Source: JAICTV01 sp035634055 (GTDB lineage Bacteria > Planctomycetota > Phycisphaerae > Tepidisphaerales > Tepidisphaeraceae). Taken from it: DNA of 44,776 nt. Every line of letters starts with the position of its first letter. Position 1 is the stretch's first letter. The notes under the pieces were generated by a model that worked only from the letters and a program-made list of their open reading frames with translations, made no database searches and was not told the DNA's origin. Below, piece by piece: positions 28,034 to 36,151 of this stretch. Position numbers and translations under genes: made by a program. The stretch is from NCBI GenBank assembly GCA_035634055.1, contig DASQDR010000050.1, positions 1-44,776 of the forward strand, written 5' to 3'.

Positions 28034-30739
28034 TCAATCCTTGTTCACCCGCGCGCCGTCCAGCGCGGCGGCGATCAGGCGCTGTGGAAAAAGGTTGGCG
28101 TAGTTCAATTTTCGCGCGGCGGCGAAGAGGGCGTCGCGGCGGTCGGGGAAGCGCTGGCCCACGGCGGTGAGGAGCAGGGCGCGCATGACCGGGCGCCCGG
28201 TCCAGTTGCGCAGGTCATCGTCGCCAGGCGCGTCGCCGCGGGAGAGGATCGCCGCGATCTTGCGGTCGTCCTTGCCTTCGTGGGACAGCAGTTCGAGCGC
28301 CCTCCGCCAGCCGCGTTCGGCAACGGCCCCCTCGCCCGCCGACGCCGCGGCAACCGATAGCATCAGCGCGTCGCTCGCGTCGGCGTCGCCGGCTGCCGCC
28401 GCTGCTGCGCCGGCTCCGCCCGGTTCACCCGCGCCAGCGTCCGCGGCGGCAGCATCCGGCTTTTCCATTTCGTTCAGCGCCGCTTCCGCCTCCTTGATCC
28501 GCTCGCGCGTCAGGGCGACTTGGAACCGCCACGCCGGGTCCTTCTGCGATTCCTGCGCCGCCTCGTACGCCGCCAGGTCGCCGGCGGCGTAGTGAAGGAC
28601 GCCGTCCAGCCACGCCCGCGCCGCCGCCAGCGATTCGGCGTCGCTTGGCGACAGCTTCGACAGCGCCTGGTAGTAGGCCTCGACCCGCGCGTTTGCGGCG
28701 GCGCGGTCCCCCTTGCGGACCAGCAGGCGCACCTCGTCGGCCACCAGCCGCGCCGACCTCCCGGTGCCCGCGGAGGTCGCGCCCTCCTCCCCCTGCCGCG
28801 ACCTGGCAAGCGCGATCGCGGCATCGACGTCCCCGCTGGCCTCCAGCGCCTCGGCCTCCATCCAAGCGAACTCCGGTCGTCCCGGCTCGAGCTTTCGCGC
28901 CGCCCGTGCCCGCTCCAGCGCGGCGGGGAAGTTCCCTTCCTTCAGATCGTCGTACCCGATGGCGTAATGCGCATACGCGACCGGCGGCTCGCCGTCGGCC
29001 GCCTTCAGGAACAGCGCCCGCGCCGCCTCGGGCGGCTCGGTCACGCGGCCGAGCAGGTAGGTCAGCATTCCGCGCGTCGCCGCATCGCCGTCCGGCGCCG
29101 CGGCGAGCATCGCCTTGTACTCCGCGGCCAGGTCGTGGTCCGGCCGGTACTTTTCCGCCGCCTGCTGGTAGATCCGGTGCAGCTCGACGCGGACCGGGCG
29201 GTCCGAAAGGTGCCGGCGGAAGAACGCCAGTTGCTCCTCGGGCCCGACGTGCGCGGCCACCAGCGCCATCGCCTCGCGGTCGTCCCCCGCGGCCATCGCG
29301 TGACGCCGGCAGTACTCCGCCGCGGCGGCCGCGCCGAGCCGACCGCGGATCGCCCGCGCCAGCGCGGGCGGCGGCACGTTGCGCACCAGATCGACGTGCG
29401 TCCGCTTCACGGTCGACGATTTGCTGGACAGCCGCACCGACGACGGCGGCTGTTGAAACGCGTCCTGCGCCTTGTCCAGATCGTAGAACGCCTGCCCGAC
29501 CATCACCCGCGGCGGCGCCTCATCGTTCCCGCCGCCGCCGCCGCCCTGCGAATACTCGACCGTTTCAGCGTAGACCAGCGCCGTGCGGTCCGGGTTGATC
29601 ACGAACGTGCGCTTGTTCAGCGGCCGCTTCCAGAAGTTGGTGCGGATCGCCACCCGCGCCGGCTCGATGCCCGGGCGATCCGTCACGCGCACGTCGTAGG
29701 TTCCTTCGTCAAGCCGAGCGACGGCCGCCCCCACGGCCGGCACCGACCACTTCCGCCCGCCCAGTTCCACCGTGTAGGGCGCGGCGGTGCCGTTGACGAG
29801 CTGCACCGAGTGGTGCCCGAGCTGCACCGCCGCCAGCACGTACCAGCCGGCGGCGACGAGCAGGATCGTCCCGACGAGCAGCTTGGCCCCGTGGCGCTGG
29901 AAGAAGCTTTCGCGCAGCGCGCCGGTGGCCGCGCGCTTGCCGCCGGCGGCGCTCAGCGCGGCGACGGCGAGCTTCTTCGTAGTGCCGCGGTATTTCAGTG
30001 CGGCCTTGCGGACCTGCTCGAAGTGCGGGTCGCTGAGCAGGTCGGGAAAAGCGGTGCCCAGCTCGTCGACGAGCTGGCCGGCCGCGTCGTGCGCGCCGAC
30101 CGCCTGGTACGCCTGGGCCAGCAGGATCAGCAGGGGCGCGCGGTCGCGCTTGCGCTGGGGCAGGATGTCGGCCAGGAGCGGCTGGGCGTCCGCCGGGCGG
30201 ACGCGGCGGAGCAGGAATGCCGCCAGCGCGTACCGCGCCGCGTCGTCGCCGGGCGCCGCGGCCACCGCCGCGCGGTACGAGGCCTCGGCGGCCTCGGGGC
30301 GACCGAGGTGGTCCTGCGCGTCCCCCAGGAACATTTGCACGCCCGGGTCCCGCGCGAACTGCTGTCCCGCTGCGGCGGCGACGGCGTCGAAGGCCTCGGC
30401 GTCCTGGAAGCCTAGCGCCACCTCCATCGCCTTCTTCGCCTTGTCCGCCGAGTTCTTGTCCGCCTGCCACGACTCCAGCGCGGCGGTCAGCGCGTGCTCC
30501 TTCTGCGCCTCCCACTTCCGCAGCGGAACGGCGCGGTGCCGCGTGCAGGCGGGGCACTCGTCCAGCACCCGCTTGCGGCCGAGCGGCACGAGCGGGATGT
30601 AGAGCACGACGAAGTAAAGCGTGGTGTCGTACGACCGCAGCAGCCGATACGCGCCGCACGATTCGCAGACGGCGTCGCGCGCCAGGATGTTCCGCTTGCC
30701 CCAGTACCAGGTCCCGATGCCGTTGATGGTCGATGGCAT
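28034..30739 (-). CDS. zinc-ribbon / TPR membrane protein, function unknown
   Basis: The 901-residue product opens with a zinc-ribbon-like module: CESCG (about 27-31) and CPAC (about 63-66) around the hydrophobic TLYFVVLYIPLVPLG. A helical TPR-like part follows (about 85-260), then one transmembrane helix (LLVGTILLVAAGWYVLAAV), a beta-rich segment (HHSVQLVNGTAAPYTVELGG), and a long C-terminal TPR region (about 480-880) with Ala-rich linkers. It may sense or scaffold something at the membrane; no known family is evident. GGGGAGG precedes ATG 30739, so the 57 in-frame codons upstream, part of which lie in the word-repeat, are rejected. The LOG-family gene follows 89 bp downstream (or overlaps if its TTG start is used). 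Confidence 0.8.
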   Translation of the reverse strand: MPSTINGIGTWYWGKRNILARDAVCESCGAYRLLRSYDTTLYFVVLYIPLVPLGRKRVLDECPACTRHRAVPLRKWEAQKEHALTAALESWQADKNSADKAKKAMEVALGFQDAEAFDAVAAAAGQQFARDPGVQMFLGDAQDHLGRPEAAEASYRAAVAAAPGDDAARYALAAFLLRRVRPADAQPLLADILPQRKRDRAPLLILLAQAYQAVGAHDAAGQLVDELGTAFPDLLSDPHFEQVRKAALKYRGTTKKLAVAALSAAGGKRAATGALRESFFQRHGAKLLVGTILLVAAGWYVLAAVQLGHHSVQLVNGTAAPYTVELGGRKWSVPAVGAAVARLDEGTYDVRVTDRPGIEPARVAIRTNFWKRPLNKRTFVINPDRTALVYAETVEYSQGGGGGGNDEAPPRVMVGQAFYDLDKAQDAFQQPPSSVRLSSKSSTVKRTHVDLVRNVPPPALARAIRGRLGAAAAAEYCRRHAMAAGDDREAMALVAAHVGPEEQLAFFRRHLSDRPVRVELHRIYQQAAEKYRPDHDLAAEYKAMLAAAPDGDAATRGMLTYLLGRVTEPPEAARALFLKAADGEPPVAYAHYAIGYDDLKEGNFPAALERARAARKLEPGRPEFAWMEAEALEASGDVDAAIALARSRQGEEGATSAGTGRSARLVADEVRLLVRKGDRAAANARVEAYYQALSKLSPSDAESLAAARAWLDGVLHYAAGDLAAYEAAQESQKDPAWRFQVALTRERIKEAEAALNEMEKPDAAAADAGAGEPGGAGAAAAAAGDADASDALMLSVAAASAGEGAVAERGWRRALELLSHEGKDDRKIAAILSRGDAPGDDDLRNWTGRPVMRALLLTAVGQRFPDRRDALFAAARKLNYANLFPQRLIAAALDGARVNKD

Positions 30740-30880
30740 TCGCTTCTGCCTCCCCGCGTGGTGCGAGCCAGAATATCCAATCGTGGCTGGCGGTTCACGG
30801 GTGAGAGCCGTCACCGCGGAGGGCGCGGAGGCGGCGTGGTAGCGCGATCGCTGGACGCGCTCGGGATCAAGAAGCCGAAA

Positions 30881-30992
30881 GACTAGCCACGAATGAACAC
30901 TAATGGACACGAGTGAAGAGGAGTTAGCTCAAACGGCCGCGGTTACTGCTCTTCATCCATACGTGTTCATTCGTGTCCATTCGTGGCTAGTC
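30881..30992. repeat. inverted repeat of the CACGAATGGA word type
   Basis: GACTAGCCACGAATGAACACTAATGGACACGA (left arm, from 30881) pairs with TCGTGTCCATTCGTGGCTAGTC (right arm, ending 30992). The outer 15 bp are perfect, the rest are shifted words. The middle is about 40 nt of unrelated sequence. It lies in the gap between the PPi-PFK stop and the zinc-ribbon gene start, so it is upstream of the latter. Same word and same end (GGCTA) as the element near 15.2 kb. Confidence 0.85.
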
Positions 30993-31017
30993 TTTCTTCG
31001 GCGCGCGGCGCGGGCGG

Positions 31018-32235
31018 CTACCGCATCTCGTCAAAGGCGCCGACGACCGGGAGCTTGCCGACCAGGGGCGTGGCGTAGTCGATGAAGGCTTGTGTGATGT
31101 TGTTGCCGTTTTGCACGTAGGCCGGGTCCATGTGCTTGGTCTCGCGGGCCACGGTGTTCAGGGGCGTGAGGAAGTACTCGATCTCGTACGACGAGCCGGC
31201 CTTGCGGCGCATGGCGACCGAGCCGGTGGCGCCGGCCTGGGCGCTGTGGCGGACCGCCAGCCGGCCGACCTCGCGCGCCTCGCGGGCGTCCGCCTCCGAC
31301 ACGCAGCCGGGGAAGCTGCGCTGGAGGTAGCCGAACGTGTCCGCGCGCACGCGCAGCGCCTTGCCGCCGGGCGGCGTCAGCTTCTTCTTGATCAGGTCAC
31401 CCAGGTAATCGCCGAGCGCGCCGGTGCCGGAGAGCTGCAGGTTGCCGTGCGAATCGCGCTCCTGGCTGGCCGAGACGTGCTCGGCCCAGGTCTTGCCGTC
31501 GGGGAAGGCGATCCCCTCGCTCACCGCGATCAGGCAGCGCTTCTGCTTCGAGTAGACGCGGTCGACGTCGGCGAGGAACTGCTCCTCGGTGATCGGCGCT
31601 TCCGGCACGTAGATCAGGTGCGGCCCGTCCTCGGGGTGCCGCCGGGCGAGCACCGAGGCGGCGGTCAGGAAGCCGGCGTGGCGGCCCATGATGATGTCCA
31701 CCTTGATGCCGGGCAGCGAGGCGTTGTCGTAGTTGTCGCCAATCATCGCCGTCGCCACGAACTTCGCCGCCGATCCGTAGCCGGGAGTGTGGTCGTGCAC
31801 GCGCAAGTCGTTGTCGATCGTCTTGGGGATGTGGAAGACCTGCAGGTCGTAATTCGCCTGCTTCGCCAATTCAGACACGATGCGGGCGGTGTCGGCCGAG
31901 TCGTTGCCGCCGATGTAGAAGAAGTAGCGCACGTCGTTCTGGCGGAACGACGCGAAGATCTTGTCGCAGTAGGCGGCGTCCGGCTTGTCGCGCGTCGAGC
32001 CCAGCGCCGAGGCGGGCGTGACGGCAACGCGCTCCAGCAGTTCCTCCGGCGCCTTGCCCAGGTCGAGAAAATCATTGTTGATGATCCCGCGCACGCCGTG
32101 CCGAGCGCCGAGCAGCCTGGCGATGTGCGGCTGCTGGCGGGCTTCCAGGACCGCGCCGACGAGGGACTGGTTGATGACGGCCGTCGGGCCGCCGGACTGG
32201 CCGATGACGGCGTTGCCGCGGGGTGCGTTGGGCAT
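31018..32235 (-). CDS. pfp: diphosphate--fructose-6-phosphate 1-phosphotransferase
   Basis: PPi-dependent phosphofructokinase performs a reversible glycolytic step, fructose 6-phosphate plus PPi to fructose 1,6-bisphosphate plus phosphate. The 405-residue product has GQSGGPTAVINQS at the N-terminus and GGNDS at 109-113, where ATP enzymes have GGDGS; the residue after the third position is Asp (D112), which blocks ATP. PKTIDND at 137-143 has the PPi-type lysine (Gly in ATP enzymes). GRHAGFLTA, PEAPI and RADTFGYLQRSFPG are also typical. AGAAGAAGACC before ATG 32235 is a weak ribosome binding site. No other glycolytic gene is adjacent. Confidence 0.95.
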   Translation of the reverse strand: MPNAPRGNAVIGQSGGPTAVINQSLVGAVLEARQQPHIARLLGARHGVRGIINNDFLDLGKAPEELLERVAVTPASALGSTRDKPDAAYCDKIFASFRQNDVRYFFYIGGNDSADTARIVSELAKQANYDLQVFHIPKTIDNDLRVHDHTPGYGSAAKFVATAMIGDNYDNASLPGIKVDIIMGRHAGFLTAASVLARRHPEDGPHLIYVPEAPITEEQFLADVDRVYSKQKRCLIAVSEGIAFPDGKTWAEHVSASQERDSHGNLQLSGTGALGDYLGDLIKKKLTPPGGKALRVRADTFGYLQRSFPGCVSEADAREAREVGRLAVRHSAQAGATGSVAMRRKAGSSYEIEYFLTPLNTVARETKHMDPAYVQNGNNITQAFIDYATPLVGKLPVVGAFDEMR

Positions 32236-32247
32236 GTTGGTCTTCTT

Positions 32248-34830
32248 CTATTTCGTGGGCTGGAGTTCGGCGATCGTTCGCGTCGCGCTGTCGTGTCGCG
32301 GCACGCAAAGGCTGCGTGCGGGTGGGGATGATAATGGCGCGAACGGGCGGTTCAAGCGGGGCGGGAAGGGCGGCATCGGCGGCAAACCGTGCGCGTCGCG
32401 GGGTCGCGCGTAACTTCCGGGCGTGTCGCGTGTCTTACCGAAGGACGGGATGCAACCGCCGCCGGCCAGCGGGCGCGGCCGGCGGGCACGACCGGAGTGG
32501 TGATTTCCGCTGAACGTCAGGCCGGCCGCTGGCCGACTGAATGGGTAGGCCGGTGCGGGGGGCTGGAAACCCCGCGGGCCGACGGGTTGGTTCAACCGAA
32601 GGAGTGGACGATGACCGACGGACGCCGCATGTTGTTGGAGACGCTGGCCGGGCACCTCGAACTGCTCAAGGCCAACCACCCCCGCAAGGCCCGCACCGCC
32701 ACCGCCAGGCGCGCGCAGCGCTACGTCGCCAAGTCCCTCCGCGCCAGTTCGCGCAAGCGCGCGGCGTGAGCGGAGGATATTCGACCACGAAGGCACGAAG
32801 GCACGAAGGCACGAAGGCACGAAGCGCTTCTTCTCAATTCCACGTCCCACGGTCATCTCGCATGACCGATCGGATTGGAATTGAAGAGGGATCCTTCGTG
32901 CCTTCGTGCCTTCGTGACTTCGTGGTTCAATTTTCCCCACCGACGCCGCCGGAACAAAAACGCGCTGTGGTCGGGCGACCCACCACGTGCCCGTTGCGCG
33001 GCGGGTGGCGCGATCGGTGAAGCGATAATCCCAGATCGTCGCACGGATGTACTTCGGCGGCGCCGACGGGAAGGGGTTGCCGCCGGGGGCGAGCAGGTCG
33101 AGCACTTGCGGCTTGCCCTCCAGCAGTCGCACCAGCAGGCTGCCGAACCACGGCTCGGGCGACGGGTTCATCGCTTCAAACCAGAGCTGCCAGTCCAGCC
33201 GCGGAAGGTGCGGCGCGGCGAAGCGCGGCGGGCGGCGCGGGTCGCCGGGCTTGAAGCGGAAGGCGTACGGCTTCCACGTCGCCCCATCGTCGCTCCCCTC
33301 GATGAGGATCTCCGGGCGCTCCTTCGTCATCCAGGCGAACAGGCCGTAGTCATTGGCGAGGTGGAATGGCCGGGCCGCCGCCTGAAGTGCGGCCAGCGGT
33401 CGCGGCCATCGCACCGCCAGCAACTGCTCCGCCAAGCCCATCATCGACAGCAGGAACAGCACGGCGGCGACCGTGTGGACGATCCATCGCCGGGCCCACG
33501 GGCGGCGGTGTCGCGCTGCGTCGGTCGAAGTTACTTCCGGCTCCCACTGAACGACGCGCGCGACTGCCCAGTCATCCAGGAGGCTGATCGCAAGGACGAT
33601 CGTGAGCAGGTTGAAGAAGCCGTAGTTCCCCGTGGCGAGGATCGCCAGTTGGAACAGGACGGTTACCCAGAAGGCGAACAGGCGCGTGCGCCGCGGCGCG
33701 AAGTAGAGGAACGGTACCAGCGCCTCGATCGCCAGTGTAAGCAAGCAGGCGGCGGCGAGCAGCCACGGCGGGGCGTGGTGGGCGTACCAACTGGTCCACG
33801 TCGGCAGCGGCTGCGTCTCGAAGTGGTAGCGCAGCGCCGACCAATCCCGCCACGACGGGTCGCCGCTGCCCAGCTTCACCACCGCCGATGCGAACATCAC
33901 GCGGAACAGGAGCCAGCGGAACAGCAGCAGCATGTCCCGCGACGGCGGCGGGTTGGTGCGCGCGTCGAGCCACCGCGGCGGGGACCAGAAGATGGCGAGG
34001 AAGCCGGCTTCAAGCAGCAGCGCGTCCCACTGGTACGCGAGGAACGCCTGCCCCGCGACCACCAACGACAGGTAGCACGTCCACGCGATGATCGTCATCA
34101 GCAGCGGCAACGCCCCGACGATCAACAGGCACGACGCGGCCAGGCCGGCGACGCACAAGCCGCGGAGCATCGCGTCCGACGGATTCAGGTAGACCAGCGT
34201 CGGCGCGTGCCACCACCGCGCCACCGGTCCGTAAAAGTGAGCGGCCGCGCCGGCGAAACGGTTGGCGGGGAGGATGCCGCTCGTGCCGACCAGTCCCTCG
34301 ACCTGCACGAACAGCGAGTAGAATGCCAACAGGTAGATCAGCCCGAGCAGGCGGAGGAAGACCGAGCGCGTGAGGCGGTGGCGGGGCGGGCGCGTCTCCA
34401 ATCCGACGAACCGGGTATCCAGCTTGTCGATCCCGTTTCGGTGCCGCGCGACGAAGGCGTAGGCGGCCTCGCTGACCCAGCGGAAGGGCGCGGCGCGGCG
34501 GTGGAGCCAGAGCATCGCCCGCCCGCCGGCGTGCCCGCCGTGCGCCAGCGAGCGGAACACGGCGTCCGCCCCGCGCGCGACGGTACCGTCCGGCTCCAGC
34601 AGGTGGACGGCCTTGCCAAACTCTTCTCGCGGCACCTGCGGAACGCGCTCGGCTGCACGTTGGTAAGGTTCGTAATCGACGCGGCCGCGGGTCCGGTGCT
34701 GCCACCGCGTGATCCATCGCCGGCAGAACGCGCAGTCGCCGTCCCAGATGAGCAGGGGCTTGCGCGGTGATGGGGCGGGCGACGGCGCAGCCGCGGCATC
34801 GCTCCGTTTTTCGTCCTGCGGCTCAGCCAT
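32248..34830 (-). CDS. DCC thiol-disulfide oxidoreductase / lipase maturation factor (HTTM-type) fusion, with a repeat-derived C-terminal extension
   Basis: The open frame encodes 860 residues. Residues about 25-140 are a DCC/DUF393 domain (LLIWDGDCAFCRRW). Residues about 150-450 have many membrane helices (RLLGLIYLLAFYSLFVQ, CYLSLVVAGQAFLAYQWDALLLEAG), and about 450-630 match lipase maturation factor tails (FHLANDYGLFAWMTKERPE, RYHFETQPLPTWTSWYAHH, RFTDRATRRATGTWW). Such proteins help fold lipases or other secreted proteins. After ...RPQRVFVPAASVG the frame enters the word-repeat at 32783-32936 (RSHEGTKARR) and continues about 200 more residues of non-protein-like sequence, antisense to a small gene. 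The natural C-terminus is probably near residue 630 (about 32940); its stop has been lost. No other start is better than ATG 34830. Confidence 0.8.
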   Translation of the reverse strand: MAEPQDEKRSDAAAAPSPAPSPRKPLLIWDGDCAFCRRWITRWQHRTRGRVDYEPYQRAAERVPQVPREEFGKAVHLLEPDGTVARGADAVFRSLAHGGHAGGRAMLWLHRRAAPFRWVSEAAYAFVARHRNGIDKLDTRFVGLETRPPRHRLTRSVFLRLLGLIYLLAFYSLFVQVEGLVGTSGILPANRFAGAAAHFYGPVARWWHAPTLVYLNPSDAMLRGLCVAGLAASCLLIVGALPLLMTIIAWTCYLSLVVAGQAFLAYQWDALLLEAGFLAIFWSPPRWLDARTNPPPSRDMLLLFRWLLFRVMFASAVVKLGSGDPSWRDWSALRYHFETQPLPTWTSWYAHHAPPWLLAAACLLTLAIEALVPFLYFAPRRTRLFAFWVTVLFQLAILATGNYGFFNLLTIVLAISLLDDWAVARVVQWEPEVTSTDAARHRRPWARRWIVHTVAAVLFLLSMMGLAEQLLAVRWPRPLAALQAAARPFHLANDYGLFAWMTKERPEILIEGSDDGATWKPYAFRFKPGDPRRPPRFAAPHLPRLDWQLWFEAMNPSPEPWFGSLLVRLLEGKPQVLDLLAPGGNPFPSAPPKYIRATIWDYRFTDRATRRATGTWWVARPQRVFVPAASVGKIEPRSHEGTKARRIPLQFQSDRSCEMTVGRGIEKKRFVPSCLRAFVPSWSNILRSRRALARTGAEGLGDVALRAPGGGGAGLAGVVGLEQFEVPGQRLQQHAASVGHRPLLRLNQPVGPRGFQPPAPAYPFSRPAAGLTFSGNHHSGRARRPRPLAGGGCIPSFGKTRDTPGSYARPRDAHGLPPMPPFPPRLNRPFAPLSSPPARSLCVPRHDSATRTIAELQPTK
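32555..32597 (+). promoter_or_regulatory. two hairpins in the leader of a 52-codon gene
   Basis: GCGGGG (32555-32560) pairs with CCCCGC (32570-32575), and GGTTG (32585-32589) pairs with CAACC (32593-32597). The second hairpin ends directly before the GAAGGAG Shine-Dalgarno sequence at 32598-32604. They could affect ribosome access. Confidence 0.5.
32611..32769 (+). CDS. small basic protein, 52 residues, function unknown
   Basis: ATG 32611 is preceded by GAAGGAGTGGACG, the best ribosome binding site in the window. The product starts MTDGRRMLLETLAGHLELL with an amphipathic helix, then is strongly basic (KANHPRKARTATARRAQRY, ending SSRKRAA). Pro and Ala/Arg content suggests nucleic-acid or membrane binding, but no family is recognised. 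It lies antisense to the read-through tail of the lipase-maturation gene and ends 13 bp before the word-repeat. Length is too short for homology-based confidence; I support it mainly on the ribosome binding site and its leader. Confidence 0.6.
   Translation: MTDGRRMLLETLAGHLELLKANHPRKARTATARRAQRYVAKSLRASSRKRAA
32783..32929. repeat. large inverted repeat of the CACGAAGG word type with nested hairpin
   Basis: The left arm (32783-32842) has GACCACGAAGG, then perfect 8-bp words CACGAAGG (four in a row) and CTTCTTCTCAATTCCA. The right arm (32876-32929) reads TTGGAATTGAAGAG..CCTTCGTG words..CTTCGTGGTTC. At the centre GGTCAT (32851-32856) pairs with ATGACC (32862-32867), so the element folds nearly to its tip. 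It lies where the 3' end of the lipase-maturation gene should be, and reads as HEGTKARRHEG-type peptides in one frame. Confidence 0.88.
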
Positions 34831-34961
34831 GGTTGCGCCGTGCAGCCTACCGGCCGGCCGGCGATTTTGCCTGTGCGGGCGGCGCCGGTTTCCTTAGAGT
34901 CGGAGCAATGCAGGGTGTGCTGCCGGCGGTCGTTGCGTTCCGCCACTAGAAGATGACACGC

Positions 34962-35948
34962 ATGAACCTGGTCAAGATTTATACCGCGCAGGAACTCACC
35001 CGTGCCCACTTCGTCCGCGCGCTGCTGGACCGCGAGGGGATCGAAGCGACCGTGCTGGGCGATCACCTTTCATTGGCCGTTGGCGGGCTGCCGGTGACGC
35101 GCGGGACGCTGCCGGCGGTGTGGGTGCCGGCGGACGCCGAGGCGCAGGCGCGGGAGATCGTCCAGCAGTACGAGGGCGGCGCCACGCCGGCGCGCGCCGT
35201 CACGGACGCCCGCCCCTGGACCTGCCCACGCTGCGGCGAGGCGATCGAGCCGCAGTTCACCGATTGCTGGAACTGCCAGGCCTCGCGGCCGGAGCCGGCG
35301 ACCGACGCGCCGGCCGACGATCCTGCGACGCCTCGCGCGGTCGGCCCGATCCCGGCGGACGTCGCGTGCTCGCGCTGCGGCTACAACCTGCACGGGCTGC
35401 ACCCGGCGGGGCGCTGCCCGGAGTGCGGGGCAGCTATCCTGCCATCGCTGCTGGCGATCCTGCGGCAGGACGCGCCGGACCGGTGGGACGTGGCGGAACT
35501 GCTCGTGCGCGACACGATCGAGCCGGTCGCTGCGCGCCTCGGACAGGCGACGCAGGCGGTGCTGTTCCTCCTGGAGTCGTGGCCCCGCGGCGTTGCCGCA
35601 GTGACGCCGCCGAGCGAAAGCGTCGCCACAGGATCGGACGGGGCGGGCGGCAGCCCCGCCAGCCATCACGACCGCGCGGCTGCCGCGCCGCCGCCGCCGC
35701 CGCCGCCCGAGCACGTCCGCCGGACCCGCGCCACGCGCCTCTGCCGCTTCATCGCCCGCTCCGCCGCCGAGCAGTTCGGCGGCTCGGCCGACGCGCTGCG
35801 CGTCCTGCGCGGCTGGAACCTAGCGACCTGCGAGTCCCTCGCCGCGCTCGCTTTCGCGCTGATCGGGGAGGGTTTCCTCGATCCGGTCCCGCACCTGCGG
35901 CAGGAGGATTTTCCCCACGGCTCGATCGAGTTGCTGCTGCCAGAGTGA
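34962..35948 (+). CDS. DUF2007 / double zinc-ribbon protein, function unknown
   Basis: The 328-residue product starts with a DUF2007-like domain (about 1-65: VKIYTAQELTRAHFVRALLD, EGIEATVLGDHLSLAVGG), a small ferredoxin-like fold often called putative signal-transducing. Two zinc ribbons follow: CPRCGEAIEPQFTDCWNC (about 85-103) and CSRCGYNLHGLHPAGRCPEC (about 130-150). The rest (about 155-325) is helical, interrupted by an Ala/Pro-rich linker, with no known domain. ATG 34962 is preferred over ATG 34953; AGAAG lies about 9 nt before it. The gene diverges from the lipase-maturation gene. A role in regulation or in protein interaction is possible. Confidence 0.8.
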   Translation: MNLVKIYTAQELTRAHFVRALLDREGIEATVLGDHLSLAVGGLPVTRGTLPAVWVPADAEAQAREIVQQYEGGATPARAVTDARPWTCPRCGEAIEPQFTDCWNCQASRPEPATDAPADDPATPRAVGPIPADVACSRCGYNLHGLHPAGRCPECGAAILPSLLAILRQDAPDRWDVAELLVRDTIEPVAARLGQATQAVLFLLESWPRGVAAVTPPSESVATGSDGAGGSPASHHDRAAAAPPPPPPPEHVRRTRATRLCRFIARSAAEQFGGSADALRVLRGWNLATCESLAALAFALIGEGFLDPVPHLRQEDFPHGSIELLLPE

Positions 35949-35987
35949 GATTTGCGAGTGCGGAGCGGCACGCGACAGGTAGCGCCT

Positions 35988-36022
35988 TTCAGTCCGTCAG
36001 TCCCTCAGGCCCTTAGTCCCTC
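35988..36022. repeat. short word repeat, CAGTCCGTCAGTCCCTCAG type
   Basis: TCAGTCCGTCAGTCCCTCAG followed by GCCCTTAGTCCCTC has four near-copies of an 8-9-bp word (YAGTCCSTC). No complementary arm is seen nearby. It looks like a half of another class of word-repeat and lies in the 203-bp gap before the SelO-like gene. Confidence 0.5.
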
Positions 36023-36151
36023 CTCCGCCTTCACCACACTATCGGACGCTCAACTTTACCGTTTATCCGCTCAGCCGGTCTGCGTTGCGCGCCGATCTGT
36101 CTTGAGGCAGCATCTTGCGATGCCGCTTCAGAAAGGTCCGCGCCCGACACG

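Noticed and set aside
28520..30415. Plus-strand open frame of over 600 codons
   Set aside because: Shadow of the zinc-ribbon/TPR gene on the other strand.
32783..32929. CRISPR-like or ordinary direct repeats at CACGAAGG
   Set aside because: Words are 8 bp, tandem without spacers, and have an inverted partner; no cas genes are seen. No CRISPR array was found in the window.
32875..34770. Plus-strand open frame of over 600 codons
   Set aside because: Antisense to the lipase-maturation fusion; composition only.
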